From Microbacterium sp. SYP-A9085 (GTDB taxonomy: Bacteria > Actinomycetota > Actinomycetes > Actinomycetales > Microbacteriaceae): a stretch of 64,000 bases of DNA. Below, one piece after another: positions 35,298-42,564 of this stretch; the stretch's first letter is position 1, and every line of letters starts with the position of its first letter. The notes under the pieces were generated by a model. It was not told where the DNA came from and made no database searches. It saw nothing but the letters and a program-made list of their open reading frames with translations. The translations under genes were made by a program, and so were the position numbers. The stretch is taken from the NCBI RefSeq assembly GCF_009649635.1, contig NZ_WJII01000001.1, positions 620,001 to 684,000 on the forward strand, written 5' to 3'.

Positions 35298-36173
35298 TCA
35301 GCCCTTCGTGGCCCCGGCGGTGAGCCCGGAGACGATGTACTTCTGGGTGAACAGGGCGATCACCATGATGGGGACCGTCACCACGACGGCGGCCGCCATC
35401 AGCCCGCCCCAGTCGATGCTCGCGTACGACACGAAGTTGAAGATCGCGACGGGAAGCGTCTTCGTGTTGGCGCCGGAGAGCACGAGCGCGAACATGAAGT
35501 TGTTCCACGAGAAGATGATCGACAGGATCGCCGAGGTCGCTATCCCCGGGACCGACAGCGGCAGCGTGATCCTCAGGAACGCGCCGATCGGGGTCAGTCC
35601 GTCCACCTGCGCGGACTCCTCGAGCTCCTCGGGCAGCGAGTCGAAGAACGACATCATGATGTAGACGATCAGCGGCAGCGCCACGAACATGTGCGACAGG
35701 ATCAGGACGCTGTAGCCGCCCACCAGGCGCAGGTTCGCGAAGATGAAGTACCACGGCACCAGGAGGCTGACGCCGGGGATGATGCGCGCCAGCAGCACGA
35801 CGCCGGCCGACCGGCCCATCGAGAACCTGCTCATGGCGTACGCGGCGGGCACGCCGACGAGCAGCGACAGCGCCGTCGACGCGAACGCGATCCACGCGCT
35901 GTTGAAGATGAACTGGAAGTAGTTGTTGCGGCCCAGCACGTTCGCGAAGTTGTCGAACGTGGGTGTGAACACGAGGGTCTTGCTCGCGTCGTAGATGTCG
36001 ACGTTCGTCTTGAACGAGGACAGCAGCATCCATGCCAGCGGCAGGACGAACGCGAGCACGATGACGATCAGGGCTATCGCCCGGAACCAGGTGTACGCGC
36101 GCGACCGGATCGGTCGCCGGCGCCGCCGGGTCGCGGGCCGGGCGCGGAGCGTCGGGGACGGTGCCGTCGTCAT
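35298..36173 (-). CDS. ABC sugar transporter permease (MalG-like)
   Basis: The 291-residue membrane protein has six predicted helices and the MalG-type EAA motif EELEESAQVDGLTPIGAFLRITLPLSVPG. An arginine-rich N-terminus (RRRRRPIRSR) lies in the cytosol. I choose the ATG at 36173 because GGAGAAGGTGG precedes it and it overlaps the upstream permease gene by ATGA. With its partner and the binding protein it imports a sugar or sugar acid, by context aldonate or uronate. No ATPase gene is present here, so a shared MsmK/MalK-type ATPase elsewhere must serve it. Confidence 0.92.
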   Translation of the reverse strand: MTTAPSPTLRARPATRRRRRPIRSRAYTWFRAIALIVIVLAFVLPLAWMLLSSFKTNVDIYDASKTLVFTPTFDNFANVLGRNNYFQFIFNSAWIAFASTALSLLVGVPAAYAMSRFSMGRSAGVVLLARIIPGVSLLVPWYFIFANLRLVGGYSVLILSHMFVALPLIVYIMMSFFDSLPEELEESAQVDGLTPIGAFLRITLPLSVPGIATSAILSIIFSWNNFMFALVLSGANTKTLPVAIFNFVSYASIDWGGLMAAAVVVTVPIMVIALFTQKYIVSGLTAGATKG

Positions 36174-37096
36174 TTCGCCACCTTCTCCTTTCGGCGGAGA
36201 GTGATGAGCCACATGATCGCGATGATCAGCAGGAAGAAGATGATGAGCACGGCGGATGCCACGCCGTAGTCGTTGTAGTCGAAGCTGAGCCCGTACGCGT
36301 ACACGTTCAGCGTCTCGACCTCGTGGAACGCGCCGCCGCCCTTGCCCTTGGTGGCGTACAGGATGTCGAACGTCTTCAGGGCGTCAATGCTGCGCAGCAG
36401 CACGGCGACGACGACGGTGGTGCGCAGCAGCGGCAGCGTCACGTACCAGAAGCGCTGCCACGCGTTGGCACCGTCGATGCGCGCGGCCTCGTCCGGTTCG
36501 TCCGAGAGCGCGGTGAGCCCGGCGAGCAGGATCAGCACGACCATGGGGGTCCACTGCCAGATGTCCATGAACATCACGGTCGGCAGGGCCGTGGCCTGAC
36601 CGGACAGCCAGGGCTGGGCGGGGATGCCGAAGTAGCCCAGCAGCTGGTTCGCGAAGCCGATGTTGGGGTCGAAGATGAGCTTCCACATCATGCCGACCGC
36701 GACCGGTGTCGCCACCAGGGGCAGCAGGATGGCGACGCGCACCCAGCGCTCTCCGCGGAACGGCCGCCACAGCAGCAGCGCTATCGCCATGCCCAGGACG
36801 AGTTCGACGACGAGCGCGCCACCGGTGAAGATGAACGTCCGCAGCACCGCCGGCCAGAAGCGGTCGACGTCGGTGAACACCTCGGCGTAATTGCTCAGGC
36901 CGATGAAGTCGTGCTCGGCCCGGACGGAGCCCTCGGCGTTCGTGAGGCTCAGGTAGATCGTCCAGACCAGCGGGATGGCGATCAGCAGGCCGACGATGAT
37001 CATCGCGGGTGAGGCGAACAGCCACTTGCGGTGGTTGTTCGCCCAGTCGGAGAACGCCTTCTGCGGCGATGTGCGGACGGCGGTCGTTGCAGACAT
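36170..37096 (-). CDS. ABC sugar transporter permease (MalF-like)
   Basis: The 308-residue permease has six helices, the EAA motif DEPDEAARIDGANAWQRFWYVTLPLLR, and the usual N-terminal LFASPAMIIVGLLIAIPLVWTIYLSL. It overlaps the MalG-like gene by ATGA. The start ATG at 37096 has CGAGGAGGTGAACG upstream, a strong ribosome-binding site. Confidence 0.92.
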   Translation of the reverse strand: MSATTAVRTSPQKAFSDWANNHRKWLFASPAMIIVGLLIAIPLVWTIYLSLTNAEGSVRAEHDFIGLSNYAEVFTDVDRFWPAVLRTFIFTGGALVVELVLGMAIALLLWRPFRGERWVRVAILLPLVATPVAVGMMWKLIFDPNIGFANQLLGYFGIPAQPWLSGQATALPTVMFMDIWQWTPMVVLILLAGLTALSDEPDEAARIDGANAWQRFWYVTLPLLRTTVVVAVLLRSIDALKTFDILYATKGKGGGAFHEVETLNVYAYGLSFDYNDYGVASAVLIIFFLLIIAIMWLITLRRKEKVAK

Positions 37097-37179
37097 CGTT
37101 CACCTCCTCGTGGGGGATGGGCCCGCGGCGGTCGAAGGCCGAGTCGCAGGACCCGGCCTCCGACCGTCACACGGGGTCG

Positions 37180-38475
37180 TTACTTGTTCTCGTCGTCGAG
37201 CAGGGCCTGGAACGCCTTGTTCCCGGCATCCGCTGCCGCGGCGGAGTCGCCGCCCGTGATAGCGACGACGATCGGGTCGCCGACGATCTCGCGCGCCTCG
37301 GGCACCTTGATCACCAGCGGTCGGTCGTGGCCGACGCCGTCCTTCGTGCTGATGGCGATCGCCTGGGCGAGGTCCGCCGGGTAGGTCGAGATGCCGTCCG
37401 GGTCGGCCCACACCGAGGTGCGGGATCCGGGGACGCCGGCCTTCTGGATCTGCAGCATCATGTCCTGGCTGGTGGCCCACTGGATGAACTTCCAGGCGTT
37501 GTCCTGGTGCGTCGACGACTCGTTCACGCCGAGCGCCCACGACGGCACGTTGTAGGCCTTCGAGCCGGCGGGGCCGGCCGGCATCGGGGCGAAGCCCACG
37601 GTGTCGGAGACCTTCGACTTGGCCGGGTCGGTGGCGTTCTTGTAGAGGCTGTCGGCCTCGGTGTAGAACGCGGCGCCGCCCTGCGTGAAGATCGCCATCG
37701 CCTCGGACCAGCTCATGTCGGTGCTGACGTTGGCGGGGCCGAAGTCGTGGATCAGCTTGCCGTAGGTGGCGTACGCGGCCTTGGCCTCGGGGGTGTTGAT
37801 GCTCGCGTTGCCCTCGGCGTCGGTGAAGTCGCCGCCGTAGCTGTACAGGAAGCTCGAGAACTGCGTGACGGCGGCGGACTTGCCGGTGCGCGCGACGAAG
37901 CCGGCGGTGCCGGGGTTGTCCTTCTTGATCTTCTCCGCCGCGGCGAGGAGGTCATCCATCGTCTTGGGGACCTCGAGGCCCGCCGCCTTCAGCAGGTCCT
38001 TGCGGTAGTACAGGACCTCCTGCTCGGTGATGATCGGGACGCCGACGACCTTGTCCTTGTAGGTGGTCGAGTTGACCGGGCCGTCCTGGAAGTCACTCCA
38101 GTTCCAGGCCTTGTCCTTGCTGACGCGATCGGTCAGGTTCGCGAGGTAGCCGTTCTTCGCGAAGAGCTTCCCCTCCTGCAGCGGCCGGTACATCATGACG
38201 TCGATGTCGTCGGTTCCCGCGTTCAGCTTGACGTTGTACTGGTCGGAGAGCTGGTCCTCCCCGAACTGCGCAACCTCGACCTTGATCCCGGTCTGCTTCT
38301 CGAACTCGGGGATCTTGGCCTTGATGATGTCGGTCCACACGTGGTTGACCAGCGTGACGCGGAGCGTGTCCGAGTCGCCGCCGTTGCCGGCGCCGGTGCT
38401 GCAGCCGGCCAGGCCGCCGCCCAGGACGAGGGCCGCGGTCGCCAGGGCAGTGGCCCGGAGTACAGATCGCTTCAT
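37180..38475 (-). CDS. ABC sugar transporter substrate-binding lipoprotein
   Basis: The 431-residue family-1 binding protein carries a lipobox (LGGGLAGCSTG), so it is anchored outside. The mature part has TLRVTLVNHVWTDIIKAKIPEFEKQTGIKV, the family QLSDQYNVKLNAGTDDIDVMMYRP block and NAWKFIQWATSQDMMLQI. It is the first gene of the leftward sugar-acid operon (binding protein, two permeases, dgoD, aldolase, manD, gntK), which together specify uptake and breakdown of a hexonate or uronate. GAGGAATTC is the ribosome-binding site. Confidence 0.94.
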   Translation of the reverse strand: MKRSVLRATALATAALVLGGGLAGCSTGAGNGGDSDTLRVTLVNHVWTDIIKAKIPEFEKQTGIKVEVAQFGEDQLSDQYNVKLNAGTDDIDVMMYRPLQEGKLFAKNGYLANLTDRVSKDKAWNWSDFQDGPVNSTTYKDKVVGVPIITEQEVLYYRKDLLKAAGLEVPKTMDDLLAAAEKIKKDNPGTAGFVARTGKSAAVTQFSSFLYSYGGDFTDAEGNASINTPEAKAAYATYGKLIHDFGPANVSTDMSWSEAMAIFTQGGAAFYTEADSLYKNATDPAKSKVSDTVGFAPMPAGPAGSKAYNVPSWALGVNESSTHQDNAWKFIQWATSQDMMLQIQKAGVPGSRTSVWADPDGISTYPADLAQAIAISTKDGVGHDRPLVIKVPEAREIVGDPIVVAITGGDSAAAADAGNKAFQALLDDENK

Positions 38476-38564
38476 TACGAATTCCTCTGTGTTGATGGGT
38501 GTGATGCGCGGTGTCTCGCGCGCCGAGGCTCAGTCGCGCACGGCTACATCACCTCAATTCCGGC

Positions 38565-38594
38565 AACTTACCAAGAAAGATCATCCTTTTACAA
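38565..38594 (-). promoter_or_regulatory. Promoter of the sugar-acid operon (minus strand)
   Basis: On the minus strand TTGTAA (38594-38589), 18 bases, TAAGTT (38570-38565). It shares its -35 bases with the divergent promoter for the FadR-type gene, so the two polymerases cannot bind at once. Confidence 0.6.
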
Positions 38595-38617
38595 CCTCGT
38601 GATGACATCGGTATGAT
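38588..38617 (+). promoter_or_regulatory. Promoter of the FadR-type regulator gene, leaderless
   Basis: TTTACA (38588-38593), 18 bases, TATGAT (38612-38617), then six bases to the ATG at 38624. This is the best -35/-10 pair in the window and predicts a transcript that begins at the start codon. Confidence 0.68.
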
Positions 38618-38639
38618 CTATTCATGGTCAGCGATGTCA
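38603..38639. promoter_or_regulatory. Candidate regulator-binding dyad over the regulator start
   Basis: TGACATCG (38603-38610) and CGATGTCA (38632-38639) are perfect complements around 21 bases that include the -10 box and the ATG. The wide spacing is unusual for one dimer, so this may be two half-sites. Confidence 0.3.
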
Positions 38640-39394
38640 ATGAGGCGATGTCGGACGAGGACGATGTCCCGCTCCATCGGAGCGGTCTGCACGCCCGCGT
38701 CCTGGACGAGCTGGGCCTCGCGCTGTGCAACGGCGGACTGCCGGCCGGGTCCGTGGTCCGCATCGACGAGCTGGAGCAGCGCTACGACGTCTCCCGGTCC
38801 GTCGTCCGGGAGGCGCTGCGGGTGCTGGCGGCCATGGGCATGGTGTCGTCGCGGCGCCGTGTGGGGGTGCAGGTGCTTCCCCAGTCCGAGTGGAACCTCT
38901 ACGACCCGCAGCTGATCCGCTGGCGCCTGGCATCCCCGGGCCGGATCGCGCAGCTGCGATCGCTCACGGAGCTGCGCAGCGCGATCGAGCCGGAGGCGGC
39001 GCGGCTTGCCGCCATCCGCGCGCCGCTGGCGGGCGCCAGCGAGCTGATGGGCCTCGCGGGCAAGCTCTGGGCCGCGGGACAGGAGGGCGACCGCGAACGG
39101 TTCCTCGAAGTCGACATCGAATTCCACCGTCTGGTGCTCACGACCTCCGGCAACGAGATGTTCGCAAAGCTGCACACGCTCGTGCAGGAGGTGCTCACCG
39201 GCCGCACCCAATACGGCCTGATGCCCACGCATCCGCACGTGGAGGCGCTGCAGTCCCACGTCGACGTGGCCAGCGCCATCCAGCGCGGCAACGCGGAGCA
39301 CGCCCAGTCCGCGATGCTGCGCATCATGCAGCGGACCTTCCTCGAGATGAGCTCGATCTGGGAAGGCGGGGACACGGACGAGACCCCCGTGTAA
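38624..39394 (+). CDS. GntR/FadR-family regulator with FCD domain
   Basis: The 256-residue regulator has a winged helix-turn-helix (LPAGSVVRIDELEQRYDVSRSVVREALRVLAAMGMV, residues 38-75) and an FCD ligand domain (SLTELRSAIEPEAARLAA, FLEVDIEFHRLVLTTSGNEMF, metal-binding D and H residues). It is divergent from the sugar-acid operon and followed by an aldolase and KDG kinase. The ligand is probably a sugar acid or KDG/KDPG, as for UxuR/ExuR/DgoR-type regulators, by context. Confidence 0.92.
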   Translation: MVSDVNEAMSDEDDVPLHRSGLHARVLDELGLALCNGGLPAGSVVRIDELEQRYDVSRSVVREALRVLAAMGMVSSRRRVGVQVLPQSEWNLYDPQLIRWRLASPGRIAQLRSLTELRSAIEPEAARLAAIRAPLAGASELMGLAGKLWAAGQEGDRERFLEVDIEFHRLVLTTSGNEMFAKLHTLVQEVLTGRTQYGLMPTHPHVEALQSHVDVASAIQRGNAEHAQSAMLRIMQRTFLEMSSIWEGGDTDETPV

Positions 39395-39433
39395 CGGCCG
39401 GCCCGCGGATGCCGCGGGAGGAAGAGGAATGAC

Positions 39434-40084
39434 GTGACCGAACATCCGACGCGCACGGCACCGTCGGCGGCGCTGCGCCGGGTTCCCGTGATAGCGGTGC
39501 TGCGGGCGAGCGCAGCCGACCGATACGACGCCGTCGTGGACGTCCTCGTCGAGAACGGCATCCGGTCGATCGAGCTGACGCTGACCACGCCCGGCACCAT
39601 TGAGCACCTGCCGGCACTGTGCGCGCGCGTGGGGGATGCCGCCGAGATCGGCGTAGGCACGGTCACGACGGGGGATCAGGCCCGTCGGGCCATTGGCGCC
39701 GGCGCCGCGTACCTTGTCACGCCCGTCGTCCGCACCGACGTGATCGAGGCCGCCGCGGCGGCGCGGGTCGCCGTGCTCGTCGGCGGTCTGACCCCGACGG
39801 AGCTGTTCACGGCGTGGGAGGCGGGCGCGACAGCGGTCAAAGTGTTCCCGGCGCAGACCGTGGGCGCGAGATTCGGGTCCCATCTGCGCGGCCCGTTCCC
39901 GGACATCGAGTTCGTGCCCTCCGGCGGCGTGGGCCTCGACGACGTCGGCGACTGGCTGGGTGCGGGCGCGCTCGCCGTGAGCCTGGGCGGCCCGCTCGTC
40001 GGGGATGCGCTCAGCGGCGGTTCGCTGCCGGCGCTGGCCGGCCGCGCGCGGACGGCCGTCGCCCTCGCGGAGGCGGCGCGGTGA
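39434..40084 (+). CDS. eda: KDPG aldolase (second copy)
   Basis: The 216-residue class I aldolase has E47 in SIELTLTTPG, the catalytic lysine K136 in GATAVKVFPAQ, and the final SGGVGLDDVGDWLGAGA. It cleaves 2-keto-3-deoxy-6-phosphogluconate. It differs from the aldolase at 33505 (different N-terminus and loop residues), so the regulon has two separate aldolases. The GTG start at 39434 is preceded by GGAAGAGGAATGAC. It overlaps the next gene by GTGA. Confidence 0.9.
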   Translation: MTEHPTRTAPSAALRRVPVIAVLRASAADRYDAVVDVLVENGIRSIELTLTTPGTIEHLPALCARVGDAAEIGVGTVTTGDQARRAIGAGAAYLVTPVVRTDVIEAAAAARVAVLVGGLTPTELFTAWEAGATAVKVFPAQTVGARFGSHLRGPFPDIEFVPSGGVGLDDVGDWLGAGALAVSLGGPLVGDALSGGSLPALAGRARTAVALAEAAR

Positions 40085-41031
40085 GCGGCGGGCTCGTCGT
40101 CACGATCGGCGAGACGCTGGCGATGCTCGGCGCCACCGCCAGCGGTCCGCTGCAGCACGCACGGTCTCTGGACCTCACTATCGGCGGCGCCGAGAGCAAC
40201 GTCGCTATCGCACTGGCGCGGCTCGGCACCGATGTCGCCTGGATCGGCAAGGTCGGCGACGACCCATTCGGCGACCTCGTCGTCCGGGAACTGCGGGCGG
40301 AGGGCGTGCGTGTGTATGCCGTCCGGGATGCGCAGGCCCCGACATCCCTGATGGTCAAAGAGCATCGCACCCCCGCGAGCACCCGGGTCCACTACTACCG
40401 CCGCGGGAACGCGGGGTCCCGGCTGCGCACGGACGACGTCGACCTCGACCTGGTGCGCGGGGCAGCGCTGCTGCACGTGACGGGCATCTCGCCCGCGCTG
40501 TCGGACACGATGCGGCAGACGATCCGGGATGCCGTGGGCGCGGCCGCCGACGCCGGGGTGCCGGTGTCCCTGGATCTGAACTACCGCAGCAAACTCTGGT
40601 CGCGCGAGCAGGCGGCGGCGGAGTACGCGCACCTGCTGCCGTTCGCGGACATCGTGTTCGCCGGCGATGACGAGGCGGCGATCGCGGTGGGAGCGGAATC
40701 CGGTCCTCTGGGCCTCGCGCACGGGCTGATCGGAGCCGGTGCGCGCGACGCCGTCATCAAGCTCGGGGCGCACGGCGCCGTCGCGGTCGTGGGCGGCATC
40801 GAGTACCGGCGAGCCGCGGTCCCGGTGACGCCGGTGGACACGGTGGGCGCCGGCGACGCGTTCGTCGGGGGGTTCCTCGCCGAGCGGCTGCGCGGTGAAT
40901 CCGTGGAGACGTGCTTGACGACGGCCGTCAACGCCGGTGCGTTGGCGTGCCTCGTGGCCGGCGACTGGCAGGGGAGCCCTCGTCGTGACGAGCTCGGCCT
41001 GCTCGGGGACGGCGACCCCGTCCGCCGCTGA
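40081..41031 (+). CDS. kdgK: 2-keto-3-deoxygluconate kinase (PfkB family)
   Basis: The 316-residue kinase phosphorylates KDG (or KDGal) to the 6-phosphate for the aldolase. Family markers are LTIGGAESNVAIALARLG near the start, and the C-terminal catalytic motif DTVGAGDAFVGGFLAE, where the aspartate of GAGDAF is the base. The GTG start overlaps the aldolase stop by four bases, so the two are coupled. The gene stops 25 bases from the convergent MerR gene. Confidence 0.92.
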   Translation: MSGGLVVTIGETLAMLGATASGPLQHARSLDLTIGGAESNVAIALARLGTDVAWIGKVGDDPFGDLVVRELRAEGVRVYAVRDAQAPTSLMVKEHRTPASTRVHYYRRGNAGSRLRTDDVDLDLVRGAALLHVTGISPALSDTMRQTIRDAVGAAADAGVPVSLDLNYRSKLWSREQAAAEYAHLLPFADIVFAGDDEAAIAVGAESGPLGLAHGLIGAGARDAVIKLGAHGAVAVVGGIEYRRAAVPVTPVDTVGAGDAFVGGFLAERLRGESVETCLTTAVNAGALACLVAGDWQGSPRRDELGLLGDGDPVRR

Positions 41032-41056
41032 GCGGCGTCACGGCCAATGCGGCTGC

Positions 41057-41332
41057 TCATTCACGCCCGGCGTCGCGCAGCTCCTGATTCTCATCCTGGA
41101 GGTCCAGGATCCGCCGGATGCCCTCGACGTTGACGCCGTCCTCGCGGAGGTCTGCGATGCGACGGAGCCGGGTGAGATCGTCCTCGCTGTAGCGGCGCGT
41201 CCCGCCGTCGGTACGGAACGGACTGAGCAGTCCCTTCGTCTCGAGCAGGCGCAGCGTCGCCTCCGGAAGGTCGACCAGCCCCGCCACGACGGCGATGCCG
41301 TAGAGCGGGGTCGACGAGTCGCGCATTGTCAT
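41057..41332 (-). CDS. MerR-family regulator (HspR-like)
   Basis: The 91-residue protein has a MerR helix-turn-helix (LYGIAVVAGLVDLPEATLRLLETKGLLSPFRTDGGTRRYSEDDLTRLRRI) and a short coiled-coil C-terminus (LREDGVNVEGIRRILDLQDENQEL), without any metal-binding cysteine. This is the HspR/MerR-like short form that represses heat-shock genes in actinobacteria. It is divergent from a small gene and hsp20. A near-dyad GTTGCA...TACAAC (around 41356-41386) in the gap may be its site; spacing and match are not good enough to be sure. Start could be the ATG at 41332 or 41326. Confidence 0.75.
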   Translation of the reverse strand: MTMRDSSTPLYGIAVVAGLVDLPEATLRLLETKGLLSPFRTDGGTRRYSEDDLTRLRRIADLREDGVNVEGIRRILDLQDENQELRDAGRE

Positions 41333-41457
41333 CCTGCAAGTTCCCTTAGAGATGTTGCATCGCGGGTGGCGAATCAGGTACAACAAATCTACAGCAACCA
41401 ACACAGATTATCTCCGCCGCAGGTGACCGGCTCTCCACAGACGCGTGGGAATGCCGA

Positions 41458-41467
41458 AGGAGGTGAT
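41458..41467 (+). promoter_or_regulatory. Full-length Shine-Dalgarno sequence
   Basis: AGGAGGTGAT is the complement of the ten 3'-terminal bases of 16S rRNA expected in bacteria. It precedes the ATG at 41472 by four bases (eight from GGAGG). Nothing as strong is seen elsewhere in the window. Confidence 0.75.
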
Positions 41468-41471
41468 TCAG

Positions 41472-41741
41472 ATGATGATCGCCGAAGCCGAGATAGCGGT
41501 GCGCGGCGCGACGGGCCCCGACGACCTGCAGAGTCTTGACCAGGACATCGTCGATGAGGTGTTCTTCGCCATCATCCGCCGGTCGTTCCCCCAGCGCACC
41601 GCCGCGTGCCCCACCCCGCCGCCGGCCTTCGTGGCAGATCTGCTCGTGCGCGATCGGCCCCGTCGCCGGTTCACAGGCAACCGCGGTGTGCCGCGTGCGC
41701 GGGTGCGCTCGCCTCCGGCCCGCCGGCCGCGCGCGCGGTGA
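41472..41741 (+). CDS. Small protein upstream of hsp20, unknown function
   Basis: The 89-residue product has an acidic N-terminal half (MMIAEAEIAVRGATGPDDLQ, SLDQDIVDEVFFAIIRRSF) and a strongly basic C-terminus (RPRRRFTGNRGVPRARVRSPPARRPRAR) that looks disordered and could bind nucleic acid. I do not recognise the family. The full-length ribosome-binding site indicates very strong translation. Ends 40 bases before hsp20, so likely in the same operon and regulated by the MerR protein. Confidence 0.6.
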   Translation: MMIAEAEIAVRGATGPDDLQSLDQDIVDEVFFAIIRRSFPQRTAACPTPPPAFVADLLVRDRPRRRFTGNRGVPRARVRSPPARRPRAR

Positions 41742-41781
41742 ATCCCTGCCGGTTGTTCACTCGAGGACGAAAGGAAAGGAC

Positions 41782-42204
41782 ATGACGATGACCTCCGATG
41801 TTTTCACTGATTTCGACCGCTTCGCTGCGTCCGTGCTGGACTCCGTTCGCGGCCCTCGGCTGATGCCGGTGGACCTTTTCCGCGAGGGCGACCAGTATGT
41901 GCTCCACGCCGACCTGCCCGGCATCGACCCGGGGTCGATCGACGTGGACGTCGACGGTGGCCAGCTGTCCATCCGGGCTCAGCGGACAGCGGACACGCGC
42001 GAGGGGGTGAAGTGGCTCGCTCGCGAGCGGGGCGGCCAGTCGTTCCTCCGGCAGTTCACGCTGGGCGACGGCGTCGACCCCGACCGGATCAGCGCCTCGT
42101 ACGACAACGGGGTGCTCTCCGTGATCATCCCGGTCAGCGAACGGGCCAAGCCCCGGAAGATCGCCGTGGGAACCGCCCAGACCGCCCACGCCATCAACGC
42201 GTGA
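41782..42204 (+). CDS. hsp20: Small heat-shock protein, Hsp20 family
   Basis: The 140-residue chaperone holds unfolding proteins. It has the alpha-crystallin domain from about residue 30 (MPVDLFREGDQYVLHADLPGIDPGSIDVDVDGGQLSIRAQR) to 125 (GVLSVIIPVSERAKPRKIAV), including the conserved GVL and I-x-I/V tail. The N-terminal arm is short. AAAGGAAAGGAC provides the ribosome-binding site for the ATG at 41782. Confidence 0.94.
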   Translation: MTMTSDVFTDFDRFAASVLDSVRGPRLMPVDLFREGDQYVLHADLPGIDPGSIDVDVDGGQLSIRAQRTADTREGVKWLARERGGQSFLRQFTLGDGVDPDRISASYDNGVLSVIIPVSERAKPRKIAVGTAQTAHAINA

Positions 42205-42220
42205 GCGGGCGTTGATCGCG

Positions 42221-42255
42221 CGGCGGCCGGCTGTCCCGAACGGCGGCCGGCCGCC
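42221..42255. repeat. Direct repeat and palindrome after hsp20
   Basis: CGGCGGCCGGC occurs at 42221-42231 and 42241-42251; the second copy is part of a 14-bp perfect palindrome GGCGGCCGGCCGCC at 42242-42255. It may act as an attenuator or terminator between hsp20 and the next small gene. Confidence 0.35.
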
Positions 42256-42285
42256 CGCACCGTCCCCCTCGTCGGAAGGATGACC

Positions 42286-42528
42286 ATGCACGCCACTGCC
42301 ACCTTGACCCGTTTCCTCGCCGAGATGGAGTATCCGGCGACGAAGGACGACCTGCTCCGCGAGGGCATCCGTGCCGATCTGCCGTGGCACGACCTCCATC
42401 GCCTGGAGAGGCTTCCCGACGGTGGCTACCCCAGCGCGTGGCTCGTGCGACACGAGCTCTCGACGACGTCCGGTGTGCGGCATCCCGGCGGCATGCTCGC
42501 CGGAACCCACCCCGAGCCGGCTGCCTGA
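42286..42528 (+). CDS. Small DUF2795-like protein
   Basis: The 80-residue product has the short LTRFLAEMEYPATKDDLLREG motif seen in DUF2795 proteins, a 50-residue helical family often linked to stress genes in actinobacteria. The rest is LPWHDLHRLERLPDGGYPSAWLV. I take the second ATG (42286) because GGAAGG stands six bases before it and only zero before the ATG at 42280. It may share the hsp20 transcript. Function unknown. Confidence 0.65.
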   Translation: MHATATLTRFLAEMEYPATKDDLLREGIRADLPWHDLHRLERLPDGGYPSAWLVRHELSTTSGVRHPGGMLAGTHPEPAA

Positions 42529-42564
42529 TCGCGTGCACCCTGCTCGCGGTGCGCCCTTCGGCGA

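Noticed and set aside
41356..41386. HspR-type HAIR site for the MerR protein
   Set aside because: The expected CTTGAGT-N7-ACTCAAG is absent; only a weak GTTGCA/TACAAC pair is seen, so no operator is claimed.
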